DNA of 6,470 bases, taken from positions 1 through 6,470 of the forward strand of contig JALUUN010000595.1 of the NCBI GenBank assembly GCA_027021325.1. Reading direction: 5' to 3'. This document shows, piece by piece, positions 1 through 6,470 of the stretch. A program made the translations under genes and the position numbers. The first letter of the stretch is position 1, and every line of letters starts with the position of its first letter. This DNA is from Planctomycetota bacterium. GTDB lineage: Bacteria; Planctomycetota; UBA1135. The notes below the pieces were generated by a model, which saw nothing but the letters and a program-made list of their open reading frames with translations, had not been told where the DNA came from and searched no databases.

Positions 1-1
1 G

Positions 2-529
2 GTCCAGGTCCAGACCCGCAACCTGGAGACGCTGGAGGTCGCTCTCTACCCCCTCGACCTCGAGGCCTACTTCCGCAAGCACCTCACGCACCAGCGCATC
101 GAGGATCTGGACCTGGACCTCATCGCGCCGGCGAAGCGCTGGGAAGAGGCGGTCCCCGGCTACGCCCGCTACAAGCCCCTGGAGTTCGAGCTCGAACTCC
201 CGGTGGAGGGCCCGGGCGTCTGGGCGGTGGCCGTGACCGCCGGAGAGTTCCGGGCCACGACCCTGTTGCTGCGCAGCGATCTGGACGTGGTCGTGAAGAG
301 CAGCCGGCGCGAGGTCTTCGTCTATGCCCAGGACATGCTCCGCGAGGAACCGGCCGCCGGTGTCCACGTCCTGATCGGCGCCCCGGCGCCGGCGGGCGAA
401 CGTCTCTTCGAGGCCGAGACCGGCGCGGACGGGGTCGCGCGCCTGTCCCTCGAGGTCCTGCGCGAGCGCGACCAGGTGCGGGTCCTGGCCCTGCGCGACG
501 GCCACGTGGCGGCCAACGGTCTCGGCCTC
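2..529 (+). repeat. N-terminal beta module, copy 1 of an internal duplication
   Basis: Residues 1-176 form a beta-rich module: a segment with RNLE, Y-x-x-DL and IAPA, then LELP (64-67), SDLD (92-95) and DGH (166-168). The same landmarks recur in the same order near the C-terminus (bases 5681-6193). Residues 1-44 align with 1894-1937 without gaps at 14 of 44 identities by hand. The second half (about 96-176) reads like an MG or carboxypeptidase-regulatory type sandwich, with the ETGADGVARLSL turn typical of such folds. The module may be cut at its left end by the window edge. Its function is unknown to me. Confidence 0.75.
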
Positions 530-3500
530 TCGGGCCTCGGCCTGGCCCGCGGGCTGGAGCCCCGGGCCTACGTGAGCACGGACCGCAGCGCCTACCGGCC
601 CGGCCAGGAGGTCCACTGGCGGGCGGTCCTGCGCGAGGTCCGCGACGGCCGCTACGCCTTCGACCGGGAGCGCCCGTGGACGGTGCGCGTCCTCGACAGC
701 CAGGGCCGGCCCTTCCACGAGGAGACCGCCTTCCTCGGCCCCTACGGAACCCTCCACGGCAGCGCCGTCCTCGACGCCCGTGCGCCCTTGGGGGAGTACC
801 GCGTGACCGTGTCCTCGGAGGACGAGGAGGGGCTGTCGTGGAGTACCACCTTCCAGGTCCAGGACTTCGAGCTCCAGAAGGTCGAACTGACGCTGGAGAC
901 AGTGCGGCCGGTGTACTACCGCGGCGAGGAGGTCGAGGTCACGGCCGTGGCGCGCTGGTACTACGGCGCGCCCGTCGCCGAGGCTGAACTGCAGTGGTGG
1001 GCGCCGGACGGGACCAGCGGCAGCGTGCGCACCGGCGACGACGGGCGTGCCACCTTCCGCTTCGAGACCCGCGCCTTTCCCGCCGAGGGACCGCTGGGTT
1101 TCCGTGCCCTCCTGCCGCAGGAGGGCGTGCAGGCGAGCGGTACCGTCCACCTCGCGATCCTCGGCTTCCGCGCCTCGGTCTCGACGCCGCGCGACCTCTA
1201 CCTTCTGGGGGACAGCCTGCCCGTCGAGGTCCGCAGCAAGGATCCCGCCGGAGAGCCCGTGGCGCGAGCCCTGGAGCTCGTGGTCCTGCGCCGCGAGAGC
1301 CGGCCGGGCGGCACCTGGGCCGAGGTCGAGGTGGAGCGCCGCCCCTTCGAGACCGCCGCCGAGGACGGCCGCGCGCGCCTGACCGTGCAGCCGGAGAGGG
1401 GCGGCTCCTACATCCTGCGGGTGGAGGGGCGCGACCGCTTCGGCAACCGCGTCGCCGCGGAGACCGCGGTCTTCGTGTCCGGCGAGGAGGACGAGCAGAA
1501 GCTGCGGATCGTCGCCGAGCGCCAGGACTACGAGGTCGGCGAGACCGCCGAGGTGGTCGTCGTCAACCGTGCGCGCCCGGGGCTGGCGCTCTTGAGCTTC
1601 GAGGCCGAGAACGTCCTGGAGCACCGCCTGGTGCGCCTCGACTCCGGGGCGACGACGCTGCGCTTTCCCCTGGAGCACGCTCACTTCCCGAACTTCGTTC
1701 TGGCGGTCTCCTACATGGAGGGCAACCGCTTCCACCAGGCCTCGGCGGAGTTCCGGGTCGGCCGCCGCCTGCAGGTGCGCGTGGAGGTTCCGGACACTGC
1801 GTGGCGTCCCGGCGGCGAAGCGGAGGTGATCCTGCATGCCACGGACCAGCTCGGCCATCCGGTGCAGGCGGAGTTGAGTCTGGCGGTCGTGGACGCCGCT
1901 CTCTTCGACTTGTTCCCCGACGCGCGCCCGGGTCTGCGCGCAGTCTTCGAGGAAGGAACGCGGCGCGACGCCGCCCTGCGCACGGCGAGCAGCTGCACCT
2001 TCCGCTACCAAGGCGTCACCCGGCGCATCGCCGCCGAGATCCTGGCCGAGGCCGAGCGCCGAGCGCGCGAAGAGGCCTGGAAGGAGGAAGGCGAAGCGGT
2101 CGTCGAGAGACTCGCCGAGATCGCCCGCGGCGCGGCAGCGCCGGCCCCGAGCCGGCCCCGCCGCGGCATCTTCGACGGGGTGGCGCCGGGGGCCAACTCC
2201 GCCGAACCCCAGCTCGCCGACCTGGACGCCCTGAGCGCTTTCGGCTACGCCGGCGGTGGAGGCGGGGGCGGCGGGCGCTACGGCGGCCGCGGGCAGGCCG
2301 CCGCCCGCGCGAAGTCCTACCAAGGGCCCGGGGATGCCGGACCGCCGGCCTTCGCCAAGGACTCCATGGAGTCGGCCTGGGTCCTGGGCCAGCAGCTCCG
2401 GCTCTACGACGACAAGGCCGGCGTCGCCCTCCGGAACCTGGGCGACCTGGGCATCGCACCGCAGCTGGCCCTGGGAATGGAGCGCCTCGACGCCGAGGTG
2501 CGCGCGGAACTCCTGGCCTGGTTCCGGAGCGAGGCCGCCTTCTGGGCGCCGGCGGTGGAGACCGACGAATCCGGGCAGGCGGTGGTGCGCTTCGTGCTGC
2601 CGCCGCGCAGCACGCGCTGGCGTCTGCACGCCCTGGGCGTCGGCCCCGAGACCCTCCTGGGTGAGGCCGAGCGCGAGGTCACGGCGCGCGACGAGTTCTT
2701 CGTGGAGCTGGATCTGCCGGCCTCCCTGGTCGAAGGCGACCGGCCCGAGCCGCGGGCGCGCGTCCACCACCTCGGCGAGGCGGCAGCGACGGTGGACTTG
2801 CAGCTGCGGGTGACCCGGGAGGACGGCTCCCTGGTCCAGAGTCTGCCCCGCACGGCCGAGGCTGTGCCCGGCGGCGTGACCGAGGTCCGTTTCGAGGGCC
2901 TGGAGGCCTTCCTCGAACCCGGGCGTTATCAGGTGGAACTGCGCGCCGAGGCCGGCGGGGGCGGACTCCGGGCGCAGAGCCGCCGGGCCGTCGAGGTGCG
3001 GCCCTGGGGCATCGAACTGGTGGACGCCGCGAGCGGAATCCTGAGCCAGGGCACCACCCTGAGCCTGGACCTGGGAGAGCGGGCCCGCGGCCGCAGCCTG
3101 GAGGTCCATCTCGGCCCCGACCTGCAGCGCCTGCTCGTGGACGAGATCAGCGGCTCCTCGCCGGTGGTCTTCCGCCACCTCCGGCATTGGAGCACCCTGC
3201 TGGACTCGGCGCGCCATCTGCAGGGCCTGGCCGCGGTCCTCGAGCATCTCGAGACCGCCGCCGGCAGCAGTCATCCGGACCACGCCCGGCTCCTGAGCCT
3301 GGCCCGCGCCCAGATCGCGCGTCTGGTCGCGACGCAGCTTCCCGACGGCGGCTGGCCGCGGCTCGGGGTCCGCGGCGACACCGAGGCGCACCCCGAGACC
3401 TCCGCCGAGGCGATGATCGCCCTGGCGGAGGCACGGCGCCGGGGCCTGCGCGTGCCCGACGCCACCCGCGAGCAGGGGCTGCGCTACCTGGAGACCGCCT

Positions 3501-6397
3501 TCCGCGCCGCCGGGGCGGGGGAGGACGAACGCAAGGCGGTCCTGGTCCTGGCGCGGGCTCTTCAGGGCGAGGAGGTCTTCGCCGAGACCAACCGCCTGCA
3601 CCGGGAGCGCAACCGCCTGCCGCTGGCGGCCCTGGCGGACACGGTGCGCGCCCTGGCTGCCCAGGGCCGGGGGCCCATGGCGGCGGAGGCGGCGGCGGTC
3701 CTGGCGGCGCGCCAGGCCGAGGACGGCTCCTGGGCGGCGGCGGCGGAGAAGGCCGCGCCCTGGAACCGGAACGGCCTGGAGCTCACCGCCCGGGCGGTCC
3801 TGGCCCTGGAGGCGGCAGGCGGCCACGAGACGGAGGTGGCGCGCGCCGCCGGCTGGCTGCACGGGCACCGCCCCTGGTGGCCGCCGCGGGTGCGCGGGCT
3901 CGTGGTGACCGCCCTGGCGCGCTACCACACGCGTGTCCTGCCGGCGCGCACCGCCCAGTCTCTCGCGGTCCGCATCGAGGATGGCGCCTGGGAGGAGATC
4001 GTGGTGCCCGGCGGCGGCCCGCCCGTGGTCCTGCGGCGGGAGATCCCCGGCGAGAGCGGGCCGGTGCGGGTCGAGTTCCGCTACGACGGGCGCGGGGCGC
4101 CGACCTTCCACGCCGTCCTGCGCGGCCTCGGCGAGGTCCGCGAGCTTCGGGACCCGGACCGGGGCCTGCGCATCACCGCGCACCGTCTGGTCGCCACGCC
4201 GCCCCGCGCCCGCGGACGCGAGGTGCCCGACGGCTTCTCGGTCCTGCGGCGCCCGGAGGAGACCTGGCGCAACGAGGTCCGCCACCTGCCCGCCGGCGAG
4301 GCGGCGGTCCTGGAGGTCGCCTACGACACCGGCGTCCGCGATGCGCGGGAGAGCGAGCCCCTGGTTCTGGAGGTGCCGTTGCCGGCCGGGACCCGGCTGC
4401 TGGAGGACACGGTCCAGGGCAGCTTCCGCGCCTGGGAGCGGGCCGGCGGCACCCTGGTCTTCCAGCTTTGGGACCAGCAGAGCTTCGGCTGGGTGCGCTT
4501 CCGCGTCCTCGGATCGGTTCCGGGGGAGTGGAAGGTGCCGCCGGCGCGGCTGCGGAGCGCGGTGGATCCCTCGCGCCAGGCCTGGGATACAGGCGGCGCG
4601 CTGAGCGTCCTGCGGCCGGGTGAGACCAGCCCCGACCCGTGGCGGCCCACGCCTGACGCCTTGTTCCACCTGGGCAAGGCGGCTTGGGAGGACGGCGAGA
4701 CAGAGGCGGCGCAGGAGGCCCTGGGGGCTCTGTTCCGGGACTTCGAGCCGCTGCTGCGCGAGGAGGTCCTGACCGAACTCAGCCGGATGCTCCTGGACCT
4801 GGCGATCCGGGAGGGGGAGGCGCAGGGCATCGTCCGCTTCTTCGAGGTCCTCAAGGAGAAGGACCCGGGCTTCACCCTGCCCTTCGATCAGATCGTCGCC
4901 GTGGGCGAGGCCTACCGGCGGATGGAGGAGTTCGAGCGGGCGCTCCTGATCTTCCGGGCGACGGTCGAGGAGACCTTCGGCCGTGACCTGCAGGTGGCCA
5001 GCGCCCTGGAGGCTCACGGCGAGATCCCGGCCTCCCTGGAGCTGATCCAGCGCTTGTGGCTGGACTATCCGGACCTGCCGGTGGTCCAGGAGACCGCGCT
5101 GGCTCTGGCGGACCGGCTCCTGACGCGGGCGCCGGAGGCGTGGAAGGAGCCGAGCCTGCGCGCTGCCGGCCTCAGCGGGCCGGCCCTACGCCGCGAGGGC
5201 ATCCTGCTCCTGCAACGGCTTCTGACCTTGCACCCGCGCTCGCCCCTGGCGCCGGAGGCCGGGCTGAATCTGGTGAGCGCCTTCCTGGATCTGGAGGACT
5301 ACGCGACGACCACCTTGCTCGCTCAGGAACTCGGGGAGCGCTTCGGGGAACCCCGCTACGCGGACGCCTTCCGCTACACGCAGGCGGTGGCGGAGTGGTA
5401 TCTCGGCCAGGATCAGCGGGCGATGGAGCTGCTCGAGGCCATTGCGCGGTCCGAGTTCGTGGACGAGAACGGCCGGCGGCGGCCGTCGGAGAACCGCGAG
5501 CTGGCCTGGTACATCCTGGCGCAGATCCACCACGCACGGCAGGAGATCGAGGAAGCGAGTGCCTACTACGAGCGGGTTGCCCGTCTCTTCTCGGATGCGC
5601 GCGAGGTCCTGGAGGGCTTCCGCGAGCGGCGCCTGGCGCTGGAGGAGATCACCCGCGCCCGGCCGGGCGAGGCGGCGCATCTGAGACTCCGGTCCCGGAA
5701 CCTCGAGGAGGCAGAGCTCCTGGTCTATCAAGTGGACCTGCTGACCTTGTATCTGCGGGAGCGGAACCTGTCGGGGATCACCTCGGTGAACCTGGCCGGA
5801 ATCGCCCCGGCCCTGCGCCGCACGGTGGAGCTTGGAAAGGGCATTGATCTGGAGGAGCGCGAGACCTCGGTGCCGCTGGAACTGCCGGAGGCGGGGGCCT
5901 GGCTGGTGATTGCCCGCAGTGGCGGTCTTCACGCCTCGGGGATGGTTCTCATCAGCGATCTGGACCTGAGGGTGCGCGAGGATCCGGCGAGCGGGCGTCT
6001 GCGTGTGCAGGTGGTGCATCGCCCCGACGGCCGCTATCTCCGGGACGTCGAGATTCGCGTGGTCGGTTCCGGGAGTCCGGAGTTCGTGGCCGGACGGACG
6101 GACCCGCGGGGCATCTTCGTGGCGGACGGGATCCAGGGAGCGGCGACGGTCGTGGCCCGGGGCGAGGACGGGCACTTCGCTTTCTACCGAGGGCGGACGC
6201 CGCTCGGTGCGGTGGCGGCGGAGCGGCCGCAGGAGGAGGAGGTGGAGCGGGACCGTGGGCGCCCCGACCAGGGGGCGGAGGACTACTTCCAGAACATCCG
6301 GAAGATGAACAAGGCGCAGCAGATGGAGCGGGAGAAGCGGTTCCGGTCGAACGTGGAGCGGTCGATCGAGGGGGTGCGCGTTGGGCGGGTCGACTGA
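2..6397 (+). CDS. Giant alpha-2-macroglobulin family protein with TPR array, 5'-partial
   Basis: The frame is open from the window edge to TGA 6395-6397 (2131 residues seen). No start is assigned: the GTG at 203 is an in-frame valine inside a module that already begins by residue 1, so the true start, and any signal peptide or lipobox, lies upstream. Family evidence is the MG2-like YRPGQEVHWR pattern (about residues 198-207), an AVVDAALFDLFPD segment closing the N-terminal MG series, the A2M-core pattern FWAPAVETD...LPPRSTRWR (about 847-874), toroid motifs QLPDGGW and QAEDGSW, and a C-terminal VPGEWKVPPARLRSAVDP segment. Known members are exported and act on proteases by conformational trapping or by thioester capture. 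This one lacks the thioester motif, so a non-covalent or structural role is inferred. No transmembrane segment is evident. Compared with the roughly 1500-1650 residues of the two E. coli homologues it is much longer, because of the TPR array and a C-terminal module. Family assignment is firm; biological role is not. Confidence 0.93.
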   Translation, partial: VQVQTRNLETLEVALYPLDLEAYFRKHLTHQRIEDLDLDLIAPAKRWEEAVPGYARYKPLEFELELPVEGPGVWAVAVTAGEFRATTLLLRSDLDVVVKSSRREVFVYAQDMLREEPAAGVHVLIGAPAPAGERLFEAETGADGVARLSLEVLRERDQVRVLALRDGHVAANGLGLSGLGLARGLEPRAYVSTDRSAYRPGQEVHWRAVLREVRDGRYAFDRERPWTVRVLDSQGRPFHEETAFLGPYGTLHGSAVLDARAPLGEYRVTVSSEDEEGLSWSTTFQVQDFELQKVELTLETVRPVYYRGEEVEVTAVARWYYGAPVAEAELQWWAPDGTSGSVRTGDDGRATFRFETRAFPAEGPLGFRALLPQEGVQASGTVHLAILGFRASVSTPRDLYLLGDSLPVEVRSKDPAGEPVARALELVVLRRESRPGGTWAEVEVERRPFETAAEDGRARLTVQPERGGSYILRVEGRDRFGNRVAAETAVFVSGEEDEQKLRIVAERQDYEVGETAEVVVVNRARPGLALLSFEAENVLEHRLVRLDSGATTLRFPLEHAHFPNFVLAVSYMEGNRFHQASAEFRVGRRLQVRVEVPDTAWRPGGEAEVILHATDQLGHPVQAELSLAVVDAALFDLFPDARPGLRAVFEEGTRRDAALRTASSCTFRYQGVTRRIAAEILAEAERRAREEAWKEEGEAVVERLAEIARGAAAPAPSRPRRGIFDGVAPGANSAEPQLADLDALSAFGYAGGGGGGGGRYGGRGQAAARAKSYQGPGDAGPPAFAKDSMESAWVLGQQLRLYDDKAGVALRNLGDLGIAPQLALGMERLDAEVRAELLAWFRSEAAFWAPAVETDESGQAVVRFVLPPRSTRWRLHALGVGPETLLGEAEREVTARDEFFVELDLPASLVEGDRPEPRARVHHLGEAAATVDLQLRVTREDGSLVQSLPRTAEAVPGGVTEVRFEGLEAFLEPGRYQVELRAEAGGGGLRAQSRRAVEVRPWGIELVDAASGILSQGTTLSLDLGERARGRSLEVHLGPDLQRLLVDEISGSSPVVFRHLRHWSTLLDSARHLQGLAAVLEHLETAAGSSHPDHARLLSLARAQIARLVATQLPDGGWPRLGVRGDTEAHPETSAEAMIALAEARRRGLRVPDATREQGLRYLETAFRAAGAGEDERKAVLVLARALQGEEVFAETNRLHRERNRLPLAALADTVRALAAQGRGPMAAEAAAVLAARQAEDGSWAAAAEKAAPWNRNGLELTARAVLALEAAGGHETEVARAAGWLHGHRPWWPPRVRGLVVTALARYHTRVLPARTAQSLAVRIEDGAWEEIVVPGGGPPVVLRREIPGESGPVRVEFRYDGRGAPTFHAVLRGLGEVRELRDPDRGLRITAHRLVATPPRARGREVPDGFSVLRRPEETWRNEVRHLPAGEAAVLEVAYDTGVRDARESEPLVLEVPLPAGTRLLEDTVQGSFRAWERAGGTLVFQLWDQQSFGWVRFRVLGSVPGEWKVPPARLRSAVDPSRQAWDTGGALSVLRPGETSPDPWRPTPDALFHLGKAAWEDGETEAAQEALGALFRDFEPLLREEVLTELSRMLLDLAIREGEAQGIVRFFEVLKEKDPGFTLPFDQIVAVGEAYRRMEEFERALLIFRATVEETFGRDLQVASALEAHGEIPASLELIQRLWLDYPDLPVVQETALALADRLLTRAPEAWKEPSLRAAGLSGPALRREGILLLQRLLTLHPRSPLAPEAGLNLVSAFLDLEDYATTTLLAQELGERFGEPRYADAFRYTQAVAEWYLGQDQRAMELLEAIARSEFVDENGRRRPSENRELAWYILAQIHHARQEIEEASAYYERVARLFSDAREVLEGFRERRLALEEITRARPGEAAHLRLRSRNLEEAELLVYQVDLLTLYLRERNLSGITSVNLAGIAPALRRTVELGKGIDLEERETSVPLELPEAGAWLVIARSGGLHASGMVLISDLDLRVREDPASGRLRVQVVHRPDGRYLRDVEIRVVGSGSPEFVAGRTDPRGIFVADGIQGAATVVARGEDGHFAFYRGRTPLGAVAAERPQEEEVERDRGRPDQGAEDYFQNIRKMNKAQQMEREKRFRSNVERSIEGVRVGRVD
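563..1921 (+). other. Macroglobulin (MG) domain series
   Basis: Residues about 188-640 read as consecutive MG beta-sandwich domains. The first (188-272) has the MG2 signature: TDRSAYRPGQEV, then GRPFHEET, a GPYGTLHGS turn and APLGEYRVTV. The next (283-385) begins FQVQDFEL, with YYRGEEVEVTAVARWYYGAPV as in MG3-type domains. A third lies around 386-494. The last stretch (499-640) has QDYEVGETAEVVV, then AWRPGGEAEVILHATDQLGHPV and the strand SLAVVDAALFDLFPD, which in bacterial A2Ms comes just before the bait segment. In the family these domains build the ring-like scaffold. Domain boundaries are estimates from strand and turn patterns. Confidence 0.8.
1922..2437 (+). other. Bait-region-like insert with helix, glycine run and the only cysteine
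   Basis: Residues about 641-812 lie between the last N-terminal MG strand and the A2M core, where A2M proteins carry the exposed bait segment that target proteases cut. The insert contains Cys665 (bases 1994-1996), a strongly charged helical stretch rich in Ala, Glu and Arg (about 674-710), an Ala/Pro/Arg segment, a run of eight glycines (751-758, bases 2252-2275) and an Arg/Gly/Ala linker up to about 780. Low complexity, many Arg/Lys and likely flexibility fit a cleavable loop, but bait activity is an inference from position and composition. Part of the helix may instead be structural. Confidence 0.55.
2498..2782 (+). other. A2M core domain
   Basis: Residues about 833-927 match the conserved A2M family block: LLAWFRSEAAFW, then VETDESGQAVVRFVLP and STRWRLHALGVG, followed by EFFVELDLPASLVEGDRPEPRARV. 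The order Phe-Trp, Thr-Asp-x-x-Gly, Leu-Pro, Thr-x-Trp-Arg is the most recognisable signature in the window and anchors the family call. A further beta-rich stretch (about 928-1046) connects it to the helical toroid. Confidence 0.85.
3140..3952 (+). other. Thioester-domain-like alpha/alpha toroid without the thioester motif
   Basis: Residues about 1047-1317 are helical and carry two motifs of the terpenoid-cyclase/thioester-domain toroid: QLPDGGW (1112-1118, bases 3335-3355) and QAEDGSW (1238-1244, bases 3713-3733), each followed by an Ala/Leu-rich helix pair. In thioester-bearing homologues a Gly-Cys-x-Glu-Gln motif lies some tens of residues before the first of these. Here that stretch (about 1047-1090) has no cysteine and no x-Glu-Gln match, so covalent capture of a target through a thioester is not possible. 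Loss of the motif is known in one of the two E. coli homologues (YfaS), so the fold can persist without it. Confidence 0.75.
3965..4597 (+). other. C-terminal MG domains of the A2M core
   Basis: Residues about 1322-1532 return to beta-strand character. They include an LPAGEAAVLEV strand, VPLPAGTRLLEDTV, a WERAGGTLVFQLWDQ hairpin, and the closing pattern VRFRVLGSVPGEWKVPPARLR followed by AVDPS. A strand ending in PG-x-(hydrophobic)-x-VPPA followed by a D/Y-P pair is typical of the end of bacterial A2M proteins, so most family members would stop near here. In this protein the chain runs on for about 600 more residues. Confidence 0.7.
4652..5638 (+). other. TPR-like helical repeat array
   Basis: Residues about 1551-1879 are predicted by eye to be helix-turn-helix pairs with the TPR spacing of small and large residues. 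Examples are LFHLGKAAWEDGETEAAQEAL, AVGEAYRRMEEFERALLIFR, GLNLVSAFLDLEDYATTTLLAQ, AVAEWYLGQDQRAMELLEAI and AWYILAQIHHARQEIEEASAYYERV. I count at least five plausible repeats, several of them diverged, with spacers between. TPR arrays bind partner proteins or peptides. Fused behind an A2M core, one may dock a partner or self-assemble, but this is inference. Arginine codon choice in this part is already more mixed than at the 5' side. Confidence 0.75.
5681..6193 (+). repeat. C-terminal beta module, copy 2 of an internal duplication
   Basis: Residues 1894-2064 repeat the N-terminal module in order: RNLE, Y-x-x-DL, IAPA (1934-1937), LELP (1959-1962), SDLD (1985-1988) and DGH (2056-2058). Landmark spacings differ by only 2-3 residues from copy 1 (IAPA to LELP 25 versus 23; LELP to SDLD 26 versus 28; SDLD to DGH 71 versus 74). 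The second half (SPEFVAGRTDPRGIFVADG) looks like a sandwich with an Asp-x-x-Gly turn, as in MG or carboxypeptidase-regulatory domains. This copy directly follows the TPR array and ends before the charged tail. Confidence 0.75.
6224..6394 (+). other. Highly charged C-terminal tail
   Basis: Residues about 2075-2131 are dominated by Glu, Asp, Arg, Lys and Gln, with an acidic start (PQEEEVERDRGRPDQ), a middle part likely to be helical (EDYFQNIRKMNKAQQMEREK) and a short basic end. It carries no recognised anchor or sorting signal. It could be an exposed helix or an interaction tail; nothing in the sequence decides. Confidence 0.5.
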
Positions 6398-6410
6398 ACC
6401 CGACCTGAAT

Positions 6411-6443
6411 CTGGCCCCATCCGCTGGATCACTTCCGGGCCAG
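6411..6443. terminator. Candidate hairpin after the stop codon, no T-run
   Basis: CTGGCCC (6411-6417) is a perfect inverted repeat of GGGCCAG (6437-6443). The 19-base loop holds a small nested ATCC/GGAT stem (6419-6422 with 6426-6429). It starts 13 bases after the stop codon, the usual place for a transcription terminator. No T-run follows on either strand, so it would be a non-canonical terminator or an RNA 3'-end stabiliser. In GC-rich sequence a 7-base stem can occur by chance. Confidence 0.3.
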
Positions 6444-6470
6444 GAGATCAGGCGGCGAGGTCCAGCGCCG

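Noticed and set aside
203..205. GTG as the start codon of the large gene
   Set aside because: The same frame is open and coding-like back to base 2 (67 more codons), and those residues match the C-terminal copy of the duplicated module. There is also no Shine-Dalgarno-like sequence in proper place before 203.
2252..2275. Glycine-coding run as a DNA microsatellite
   Set aside because: All four glycine codons are used in irregular order, so there is no repeated DNA unit; it is a protein-level feature.
994..2664. Long + strand frame of 556 codons overlapping the main gene
   Set aside because: Its translation is an Arg/Pro/Gly/Ala-rich string with no recognisable motif. Such shadow frames are expected when third positions are nearly all G or C.
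3449..3490. Arg-Glu-Gln-Gly near residue 1157 as a remnant thioester motif
   Set aside because: It lacks the cysteine and lies after the QLPDGGW motif rather than before it, so it is not at the thioester position.
3187..4623. Long + strand frame of 478 codons overlapping the main gene
   Set aside because: It has the same low-complexity Arg/Gly/Pro/Ala composition, with no domain and no independent start signal; it is a shadow of the A2M frame.
5186..6175. Minus-strand frame of 329 codons opposite the TPR and C-terminal module
   Set aside because: Its composition mirrors the complement of the sense codons and it shows no domain. The + strand frame there has clear TPR-like repeats and a duplicated module.
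6404..6444. Insertion-sequence end (GGGGCCAG-type motif as seen near some IS21-like elements)
   Set aside because: The motif CTGGCCCC/GGGCCAG is short and GC-rich. No transposase fragment, terminal repeat pair or target duplication can be seen within the window.

Overview
The window is almost entirely one very large gene on the + strand. Its frame is open from base 2 to a TGA at 6395-6397, giving 2131 codons of a protein whose start lies upstream of the window. About 73 bases of intergenic sequence follow. I recognise the product as a bacterial alpha-2-macroglobulin (A2M) family protein, normally an exported protein of the periplasm or cell surface, thought to trap or inhibit proteases. Here it is fused to a tetratricopeptide (TPR) array and an extra C-terminal module. 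Residue numbers in this annotation count from the first complete codon (residue 1 = bases 2-4).

Layout, N to C: (a) a beta-rich module, residues 1-176; (b) a series of macroglobulin (MG) beta-sandwich domains, about 188-640; (c) an insert rich in charge, alanine and glycine at the place of the bait region, about 641-812; (d) the A2M core domain, about 833-927; (e) an alpha/alpha-toroid like the thioester domain but without the Cys-x-Glu-Gln thioester motif, about 1047-1317; (f) the C-terminal MG domains, about 1322-1532; (g) TPR-like helical repeats, about 1551-1879; (h) a second, diverged copy of module (a), 1894-2064; (i) a highly charged tail to residue 2131.

The organism cannot be fixed from one gene. 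Base composition is very GC-rich with GC-ending codons nearly everywhere, typical of a high-GC bacterium. From memory, giant A2M-TPR proteins of this build occur in Planctomycetota and similar high-GC Gram-negative lineages, but that is an inference. No RNA gene, CRISPR array, recognisable mobile element or second full gene is present. After the stop codon there is one imperfect hairpin without a T-run, and possibly the last six codons of a convergent gene at the right edge.

The points most worth checking are the same module at both ends of the MG/TPR core, the missing thioester in a protein with one visible cysteine, the bait-like insert holding that cysteine, and a shift in synonymous codon choice along the gene.
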